Shown piece after piece: positions 61,863-64,000 of a stretch of DNA of 64,000 nt. The notes under the pieces were generated by a model. That model was not told where the DNA came from, did no database searches, and saw only the letters and a program-made list of their open reading frames with translations. Where the stretch lies: NCBI GenBank assembly GCA_019059635.1, contig JAGVRJ010000003.1:496001-560000 (forward strand), in the 5' to 3' direction. Source of the stretch: Proales similis. Lineage: Eukaryota; Rotifera; Eurotatoria; Ploima; Proalidae. Numbering within the stretch: position 1 is the first letter of the stretch; every line of letters starts with the position of its first letter. Position numbers and translations under genes: made by a program.

Positions 61863-62235
61863 ATGAGAATTGTATTCGCTCTGCTGCTGGCCGTGTGCGT
61901 CGGCTCATTGTTCGTGGAGGCATTCAGAGCCGACTTTCGACAAGAGAAGGATCGTCAGGCTGATCAAGAGCTGCTTGAGAAGCAAGAGGCCAACGAGTTT
62001 TTCAAGCGAGCCTTTCATCCCTTCCTCAACGAGTGCGAGGAAGTGAAACGTGAGACGCGCGAGGTCTACGAGGAAAAGTGCGAGAACGTGAACGTATTCG
62101 GCAGCAGACACTGCCCGGACATCAACACCTGGTAACTATCTGTTGCTTCTGCTGATCTTAATCAAAGCCCGCGAGTTTCTCATTTGAACCGAAATCAACA
62201 GGAAAGCCTTCAAGGAATACCAGAACGGCGAATAA
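61863..62235 (+). CDS. Small secreted cysteine protein, paralogue B
   Basis: Two exons, 61863-62131 and 62202-62235, give 100 residues. The signal peptide is MRIVFALLLAVCVGSLFVEA. The mature part is highly charged (about a quarter Glu) and contains NECEEVKRETREVYEEKCEN and SRHCPDINTW. The core YEEKCE, then about 9-13 residues, then R-x-C-P and T-W is shared with paralogue A, as is the phase-2 intron at the W codon. An extra cysteine precedes the motif. The two genes are divergently transcribed 695 bp apart, as expected after an inverted tandem duplication. I do not recognise the family. A structural, hormone-like or defensive role cannot be told apart. Confidence 0.8.
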
Positions 62236-63003
62236 TTCGCTCCGCTTACGAGGGCGCTCCATCAATGCCTTTGACTGAACACGACAACGGGACCTTTTTC
62301 TTTCTTCGAGTTTTTTAATGCTTTTTAATGGATCGCGCAGAAATTCTTAAGATTGAATAAAATCTTTCGGAAATCTAAACCTCATATACAACAACGAGAA
62401 CAGATAAACACTTTTGAACCGATCGAGCCGTTTTCTGAGAAAATTAAAAACTTTTGTATGAACTCGTTCATCACGGGCAAAGTTGGCTCGTGAAGAGCAA
62501 ATATTTTCCTTGATTTTGAGTTTCAAACACAAAACAGATTAGAATTAGAAAGTTGGCTTGCCACAGCCGCATTGAAACAGGTCGAGTTTGGGTGGATTTG
62601 GTTAAACCATTACTCATTTGGGCAGATTGCGTGCTTTGTACACAAACAAGACGGCTTGTGGCAATTTAATTTTGGCCAAAACCACGAGTATTTAGCTTCG
62701 AACATGAATTGTCGAGAGCTAAAAGAAGATAAAAGCAGAGCGAGCAGGCAATGTATCAAATGACGAACAATTAATTCGCAAAAGTGCGCCCAAAATAAAT
62801 CGAATTCAAGTCGCTTGCAAACTGAGCCCGATCAAGGCGGTCGATTCATCGCCGATTTGCCTCGCGGGTCATTACCTAACACACACACACGAAGAAGTTA
62901 ACCCCAAATGCAATTAGACAGCAAATATGAAACCGCTTCCTTCTTAATCGCTTAGCGCCTCTGCTCGACTCGCTTACGTTCCTGTTTGCATTTCTCTTTA
63001 GTC

Positions 63004-63046
<43 letters not shown>

Positions 63047-63650
63047 TCACTCTCTTTTGCTTTTCCCCCAATGCCTCTCCAATTCTATCGCCTCCTTCTC
63101 GCTCTCTATTTCTTCTAGCTGCCGTTATTTCTATTTATTTCTCGCCTCCGCTACTTGTTCGCATCCAAACAAATAATCGAGCGTAGACGCCAACCGTCAT
63201 CTTCATCTCGATCATCTCAATCCACCGCCTCCTCTTCTCTGGCCGACTGGCAGAATGCTGCAAAATTATTACTCGTCGAAAAGGTCGAAAAAATAGATAT
63301 GTTTGATTAAGGCCAATTCAAAACAGTGTCGGCACGAACGTTGGCGGGTCAAATTGCTCGCCGGCTAATAGAGCTTCAAGGCGCTTCACATAACTCAAAA
63401 CTTGCACGAATCGTGAAGCTTTTACTTGCCGCCCAGGTTTGGGTGCGGATTCTCCTTTTTTCTCTCTTTTGCGCTTTTTCTGCCACTTTGCTCTTCTGAG
63501 CCAGCACAGGGTATGCTTAAAGTGTGCGTGTGTTTGCTCGCTCTCCTCCAACTTGTTGAACGAATAAGCGCCCGCAGAGAGAGAGAGAGAGAGAGTGAGT
63601 GAGCGCTTGTCTATGCGCTAATTCGGATTGACATTGCGGCGCCCAGCTCA
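62236..63650. other. Intergenic region with CA microsatellite
   Basis: This 1.4-kb region shows no supported exon. It has a CA repeat at 63009-63042, CT-rich DNA around 63050-63120 and a GA run at about 63577-63594 just upstream of the next promoter. Confidence 0.55.
63009..63042. repeat. (AC)n microsatellite
   Basis: Seventeen uninterrupted AC units. Confidence 0.95.
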
Positions 63651-63688
63651 TATAAACGCTCGTTTTCGACGCTTTCTTCATTTCAGTT
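63651..63688 (+). promoter_or_regulatory. Core promoter: TATA box and initiator
   Basis: TATAAAC at 63651-63657 is followed 32 bases later by TCAGTT (63683-63688), a good initiator match. The spacing is that of a TATA-dependent start. The first ATG of the downstream gene is 63800, giving a leader of about 115 bases. Confidence 0.65.
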
Positions 63689-63799
63689 TGTTTTCTGATT
63701 CACTCGTCCCTATGAGGTTTATTTAAGTTGGCAAACGCCAATCAAAGATTAACTGTGCTTAGACGTTTCAGTTCGGCCTAGCTCCATCAATCGGGGTCC

Positions 63800-64000
63800 A
63801 TGTTGGGCGCGGACCAGATGCACGGTTCAATAAAAACCATGGACGAGGATATGGACGAGATGTACACCTCGCTCAGGCGCTTGAGCAACTCCACTGCCAT
63901 GCGCACCCAGCGACTGCGCAAAATCTCGCCCGGTCCGATTCCTTTTCTGCCAGATGTCAAGCGACGATTGACACTGGCTTTGGGACAAGTTCATTTTGCT
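63800..64000 (+). CDS. Unrecognised protein, N-terminal 67 codons (runs off window)
   Basis: From the ATG at 63800 the frame is open to the window edge and begins MLGADQMHGSIKTMDEDMDE, followed by MYTSLRRLSNSTAMRTQRLR and KISPGPIPFLPDVKRRLTLA. It is Met- and Arg-rich and acidic at first, with no signal peptide. The well-placed TATA/initiator upstream supports this as a real gene start. The fragment is too short for family assignment. Confidence 0.6.
   Translation, partial: MLGADQMHGSIKTMDEDMDEMYTSLRRLSNSTAMRTQRLRKISPGPIPFLPDVKRRLTLALGQVHFA

Noticed and set aside
61648-61866. A 72-codon plus-strand frame just before the secreted gene
   Set aside because: It begins with GTG, contains the TATA-like box and leader of the next gene, and overlaps its start codon in another frame.

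Overview
This is a gene-dense piece of nuclear DNA from a small-genome bilaterian animal. The evidence is animal gene content (synapsin, a Limpet-type PET-LIM protein, axonemal dyneins, ropporin, a BK-channel beta-like subunit), protein-coding genes split by GT-AG introns of mostly 50-70 bp, AATAAA signals, and intergenic gaps of a few hundred bases to about 2.5 kb. There is no sign of bacterial operons, CRISPR arrays or a complete transposon. I cannot fix the phylum from sequence alone.

Layout. 1-5.0 kb, all on the minus strand: 5' part of EIF3A, one copy of a proline-rich orphan gene, and a CLCC1-like ER membrane protein. 6.2-10.3 kb, minus: NDUFA9 and synapsin. 11.4-12.5 kb, plus: a second, almost identical copy of the proline-rich gene, inverted relative to the first, so the two copies form a 1.1-kb inverted repeat around a 9.3-kb spacer. 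12.7-18.8 kb: ropporin-like (minus) head to head with dynein intermediate chain DNAI4 (plus). A single-exon BK-beta-like gene lies on the opposite strand inside a DNAI4 intron. 19.0-24.0 kb: ARL4-like GTPase (minus) and HGS/Hrs (plus). 24.2-41.2 kb, minus: one axonemal inner-arm dynein heavy chain, closest to DNAH6. 41.3-41.7 kb: an AT-rich open frame with ubiquitin-interacting-like repeats, unlike its surroundings. 42.0-49.3 kb, plus: Limpet, with a 5.3-kb intron holding further candidate 5' exons. 49.9-57.1 kb: SDR dehydrogenase (minus), NKAP (plus), cytochrome P450 reductase (minus), GRAM-domain membrane protein (minus). 59.5-62.2 kb: an orphan type I membrane protein and two divergently transcribed paralogues for ~100-residue secreted proteins. 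63.65-64 kb: promoter and first codons of a gene that runs off the window.

How genes relate. Three genes build or serve motile cilia or sperm flagella (DNAI4, the DNAH6-like heavy chain, ropporin-like). Near-perfect RFX X-box motifs sit 132 bp before the DNAI4 start codon (between DNAI4 and the ropporin gene) and 82 bp before the dynein heavy-chain start. HGS and ARL4-like act in endomembrane traffic, synapsin and the BK-beta-like protein in excitable cells, and EIF3A, NDUFA9, NKAP and POR are housekeeping genes. Exon boundaries were derived by hand from splice signals, reading phase and family alignment from memory; those of the dynein heavy chain were not resolved one by one.
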